NCBI GenBank assembly: GCA_051745935.1
Contig: JBNJEM010000554.1
Location: forward strand, 1-5,404
Reading direction: 5' to 3'
DNA from: JBNJEM01 sp051745935
Lineage (GTDB): Bacteria > Planctomycetota > Planctomycetia > Pirellulales > Pirellulaceae
Length of the DNA: 5,404 nucleotides
Part shown: piece after piece, positions 5,334 through 5,404 of the stretch
Layout: every line of letters begins with the position of its first letter
Numbering within the stretch: the stretch's first letter is position 1
The notes under the pieces: generated by a model
Database searches by the model: none
The model's input: only the letters and a program-made list of their open reading frames with translations
What the model was told of the DNA's origin: nothing
Made by a program: the position numbers and the translations under genes

Positions 5334-5404
5334 ATGACCGGTCGTACGTTCTTCCCCGTTATTCTTTTTGTCCTGTCCGTCTTTCTTGACGCTTCGTGGG
5401 CTTG
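5334..5404 (+). CDS. Start of an exported protein (cut by window end)
   Basis: Twenty-three codons are visible: MTGRTFFPVILFVLSVFLDA then SWA and an incomplete TG codon. This is a signal peptide: one arginine near the N-terminus, a hydrophobic core of about 13 residues (FFPVILFVLSVFL) and a small-residue region DASWA suited to signal peptidase I. If the next codon is TGT or TGC, a cysteine would follow and a non-standard lipobox could be considered. The mature part lies outside, so nothing can be said of function. The gene starts 40 bases after the stop of the preceding gene, so co-transcription is possible. Confidence 0.7.
   Translation, partial: MTGRTFFPVILFVLSVFLDASWA

Overview
The window looks like a piece of chromosome from a moderately high-GC bacterium, probably a planctomycete or similar. 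That rests on the style of the primase-helicase and SDR proteins, on the dispersed palindromes and on the sparse, decayed gene layout. No rRNA or housekeeping gene is present, so the assignment is an inference. No tRNA, rRNA or CRISPR array was seen.

Left half (1-2761) is a gene graveyard. On the minus strand lies the 5' part of a primase-helicase of the kind found in TOTE conflict systems: an archaeo-eukaryotic primase (AEP) domain followed by a superfamily 2 helicase. It starts at a GTG (1822) behind a strong ribosome binding site. It is split at 739-925 by a 187-bp non-coding element with terminal inverted repeats and an 8-bp target duplication. Deleting the element and one duplicate restores the reading frame exactly. 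The helicase part then stops before its DEAD/DEAH box and runs, with a frame change, into a short piece resembling a DUF559 endonuclease. That piece is itself cut at 91/92 by a second copy of the same element, which continues beyond the left edge. On the plus strand follow a short fragment resembling family A DNA polymerase motif C (1991-2145, frameshifted) and a serine recombinase broken by an in-frame TGA and later frameshifts (2243-2761). Primase, helicase, endonuclease, polymerase and recombinase remnants together suggest an old defence or mobile island that has decayed.

Middle (2762-3067) has no convincing gene, only one unexplained protein-like open frame on the minus strand.

Right half (3068-5404) looks alive. 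An intact atypical short-chain dehydrogenase (SDR) gene is read leftward from 4006, with a perfect 16-bp palindrome just upstream. Further upstream on the same strand are a small two-helix membrane protein and, one base after its stop, a doubtful 89-codon frame. In the other direction are an unrecognised 167-residue mostly helical protein (N-terminus uncertain) and, after a good ribosome binding site, the start of a secreted protein cut by the window end.

The clearest new observation is the small palindromic insertion element: two copies, both inside remnants of defence-type genes and in the same orientation, one with readable target duplications and exact frame restoration.
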